DNA of 64,000 nucleotides from Thalassospira sp. ER-Se-21-Dark. Its GTDB lineage: Bacteria > Pseudomonadota > Alphaproteobacteria > Rhodospirillales > Thalassospiraceae. This document shows, piece by piece, positions 62,257 through 64,000 of this stretch; the stretch's first letter is position 1, and each line of letters begins with the position of its first letter. The stretch is from the NCBI RefSeq assembly GCF_017922435.1, contig NZ_VDEZ01000001.1, forward strand, positions 1,488,001-1,552,000, written 5' to 3'. The position numbers were made by a program, and so were the translations under genes. The notes beneath the pieces are model-generated. The model had not been told where the DNA came from. It did not search any database and worked only from the letters and a program-made list of their open reading frames with translations.

Positions 62257-63666
62257 TTAGGCCGGTTTGTCACGCCGGATGTTGAGCTTTTTCATTTTCT
62301 CGTTAAGCGTCCGGCGAGGAATGTCGAGTTCTTCCATCACCGATTTGACATTGCCGTCATGGCGGTCAAGCGCATCGCGAATGATGCGTTCCTCAAACTC
62401 GCGGACCTGATCGGCAAGGGCGAGATCGCCGCTATGTGTGCTGGTTGGTTCGAACCCGCCCTTGAACAGCCGTTTGAAGCGTTCTTCAGGGCTTCCGACC
62501 AGAAGAACGTACCGTTCGGCCATGTTTTTAAGCTCGCGGACATTGCCCGGCCACTCATGGGCCCTGAGTTGCGCGATCAATGCCGGAGACAGGCGTTCAT
62601 ACGGGCGTTCGAACCGCTCAGCCGCCCGTTCGGCAAAGATATCAAACAGAAGCGCGACGTCATCCTGGCGTTCGCGCAAGGGGGCGATGGACAGTTCGAA
62701 CGTGTTAATGCGAAACAGCAAATCTTCGCGGAAATTGCGTTCGGCAACGGCGGCGACCAGATCCTCGTTGGTGGCACAGATCAGGCGAAAATCGACCTTC
62801 ACCGGCGCGTTGGAGCCCAGCCGCACCACTTCGCGCTGTTCAATCACGCGCAGCAATTTGGCCTGAAGGGCAAGTGGCATGCTTGATATTTCATCAAGAA
62901 ACAGCGTGCCGCCAATCGCATGTTCGATCCAGCCGATCCGTTGGCTTGCCGCCCCGGTAAAGGCCCCCTTTTCATGGCCAAACAGTTCGCTTTCGGCCGT
63001 GCTTTCGGGAATGGCGGCACAGTTTACCGCGACAAATTTTTCATCGCGCCGGTCGCTCAGGTCATGGATGGCACGCGCGACCAGTTCCTTGCCGGTGCCG
63101 GTTTCGCCTGAAATCAGAACCGGGACTTCGGTTGGTGCAATATTGGCGATTTCATCCTTGAGATTACGCATCGGCATCGAATTGCCGATCAGGCGGGATT
63201 CAAGGCTGCCGCGGCTTGCGATCTGACGCCGAAGGTTGCGGTTTTCAAGAACAAGACGGCGCTTTTCAATGGCGCGTTCAAGGCTTTCGACAATGTCTTT
63301 GGGCTCGAACGGTTTTTCGACGAAATCATAGGCGCCGCTTTTCATCGCCTCGACCGCCATTGGCACATCGCCGTGGCCTGTCATCAGGATGATCGGGATG
63401 TCCGGGTCGGCGGCCAGCACAGAACGGGTAAAGGTAATGCCGTCAAGCTTCGGCATTTTGACATCAGTCAGGATGACCCCGGCAAATTCGGGGCTGATGT
63501 CATGCAGGGCCTCTCGGGCATCTTCATAGACCGTGACGTCAAAGTCGGAAAGCTCAAGCCACTGGGCAAGCGAGATACGCATCGCCTCGTCATCATCGAC
63601 AATGATGATGTGCGGTGTGATCTGAATTTCTGCGTCACTGTGTGGCACTTGCTTGGTGGTCGTCAC
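62257..63666 (-). CDS. dctD: Sigma-54-dependent response regulator, DctD-like
   Basis: The 469-residue protein has a receiver domain (ITPHIIIVDDDEAMRISLAQ, phosphoacceptor Asp in GVILTDVKMPKLDG), an AAA+ domain (Walker A SGETGTGKE, sigma-54-contact loop EKGAFTGAASQRIG, GGTLFLDEIS Walker B) and a C-terminal Fis-type HTH (VKSVMEELDIPRRTLNEKMK). It activates sigma-54 promoters when phosphorylated by DctB. The GTG start at 63666 overlaps the dctB stop as GTGA. It is encoded just upstream of the TAXI operon and most likely controls it. Confidence 0.95.
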   Translation of the reverse strand: MTTTKQVPHSDAEIQITPHIIIVDDDEAMRISLAQWLELSDFDVTVYEDAREALHDISPEFAGVILTDVKMPKLDGITFTRSVLAADPDIPIILMTGHGDVPMAVEAMKSGAYDFVEKPFEPKDIVESLERAIEKRRLVLENRNLRRQIASRGSLESRLIGNSMPMRNLKDEIANIAPTEVPVLISGETGTGKELVARAIHDLSDRRDEKFVAVNCAAIPESTAESELFGHEKGAFTGAASQRIGWIEHAIGGTLFLDEISSMPLALQAKLLRVIEQREVVRLGSNAPVKVDFRLICATNEDLVAAVAERNFREDLLFRINTFELSIAPLRERQDDVALLFDIFAERAAERFERPYERLSPALIAQLRAHEWPGNVRELKNMAERYVLLVGSPEERFKRLFKGGFEPTSTHSGDLALADQVREFEERIIRDALDRHDGNVKSVMEELDIPRRTLNEKMKKLNIRRDKPA

Positions 63667-64000
63667 GGTGTTTTACCCTTGAGTAACGGCAGGCGAACTT
63701 CGAAACAGGCCCCGGCCGTTTCGGTGTTATAGGCTTTTATGCTGCCTCCGAAGTCCCGCACAATGCCATAAGTTACCGAAAGTCCCAATCCCACGCCTTG
63801 CCCCGGATCCTTGGTGGTAAAGAACGGGTCAAACAAAAGCGACAGGGTTTCTTCATTCATGCCAGGCCCGGTATCGGTAATCTGCATGATGACGTCGGTT
63901 TTGGTGCGCGTAAGGTCAATGCGGATACGTTTGACCGAACTGTCGGCCATAGCATCAAGCGCGTTGCGGATGATGTTCACGCAAATCTGTTCGATCCGCA
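63663..64000 (-). CDS. dctB: Sensor histidine kinase DctB, C-terminal part, cut by window edge
   Basis: The 112-codon open frame runs off the window and contains the ATP-binding domain of a histidine kinase: N box EQICVNIIRNALDAM, G1 DTGPGM, F box FDPFFTTK and G2 GQGVGLGLSVTYGIV. The C-terminus GACFEVRLPLLKG is also typical. The sensing and phosphoacceptor regions lie beyond the edge, so the DctB assignment rests on pairing with dctD (GTGA overlap) and the TAXI transporter. Confidence 0.88.
   Translation of the reverse strand, partial: RIEQICVNIIRNALDAMADSSVKRIRIDLTRTKTDVIMQITDTGPGMNEETLSLLFDPFFTTKDPGQGVGLGLSVTYGIVRDFGGSIKAYNTETAGACFEVRLPLLKGKTP

Overview
The window reads as chromosomal DNA of a Gram-negative alphaproteobacterium, most likely Rhodospirillales and close to Thalassospira. 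This rests on moderate-to-high GC coding with an alphaproteobacterial flavour, several TRAP/TAXI and tripartite tricarboxylate transporters, class A PBPs, a RecX/ArsC/RmuC/Fmt/Def/Hsp33 housekeeping set, and many LysR/GntR/MarR/AraC regulators. The genus is inferred from gene content only; no rRNA or tRNA gene is visible. Nearly all of the sequence is coding. The one obvious foreign patch is an AT-rich stretch at about 13.84-15.2 kb.

Layout. (1) 0-8 kb: sugar-acid locus. kdgK-uxuB-uxuA run leftward, divergent from a GntR regulator, a DctPQM TRAP transporter and a zinc polyol/aldonate dehydrogenase. Together they would import an aldonate or hexuronate and take it through fructuronate, mannonate and KDG to KDPG. 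(2) 8-15.2 kb: a creatinase, then two class A PBP genes in tandem. The first has lost the catalytic residues of both domains; the second is intact. An AT-rich insert follows, with a membrane protein, a secreted protein and a remnant of a REP-associated tyrosine transposase. (3) 15.4-21.5 kb: tctCBA plus an ArgE-family deacylase with a divergent LysR regulator, then a LysE exporter. (4) 21.5-31.2 kb: DUF45 metallopeptidase, argG, truA, a chemoreceptor, a MarR regulator with a three-copy operator array in front of a small membrane protein, lrgAB, arsC, recX and an ABC-2 permease. (5) 31.4-38 kb: argD-argF-hslO, a lipoprotein, a membrane-anchored AraC protein and a secreted hydrolase. (6) 38-47.9 kb: AraC regulator, beta-barrel protein and mini-lipoprotein, UspA-SulP, an OhrR-type regulator divergent from a secreted hydrolase, an NTF2-like/SDR pair with a LysR regulator, and a D-malate/tartrate dehydrogenase. 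(7) 48-58.1 kb: acs, rmuC, def, a DUF429 protein, fmt, an acetyltransferase, LysR, a 60-residue protein with a strong SD, and an MFS transporter. (8) 58.3-64 kb: dctB-dctD two-component genes, a consensus sigma-54 promoter with two enhancer-like inverted repeats, then TAXI binding protein, DUF1850 lipoprotein and fused TRAP permease. This last region reads as one complete regulated transport unit.

The observations most worth following are the doubly inactive class A PBP beside its active paralogue, the DctBD/sigma-54/TAXI circuit with visible cis sites, the periodic MarR and OhrR operator arrays, the possible L-gulonate/L-idonate pathway, and the AT-rich transposase-remnant island with two unrecognised genes.
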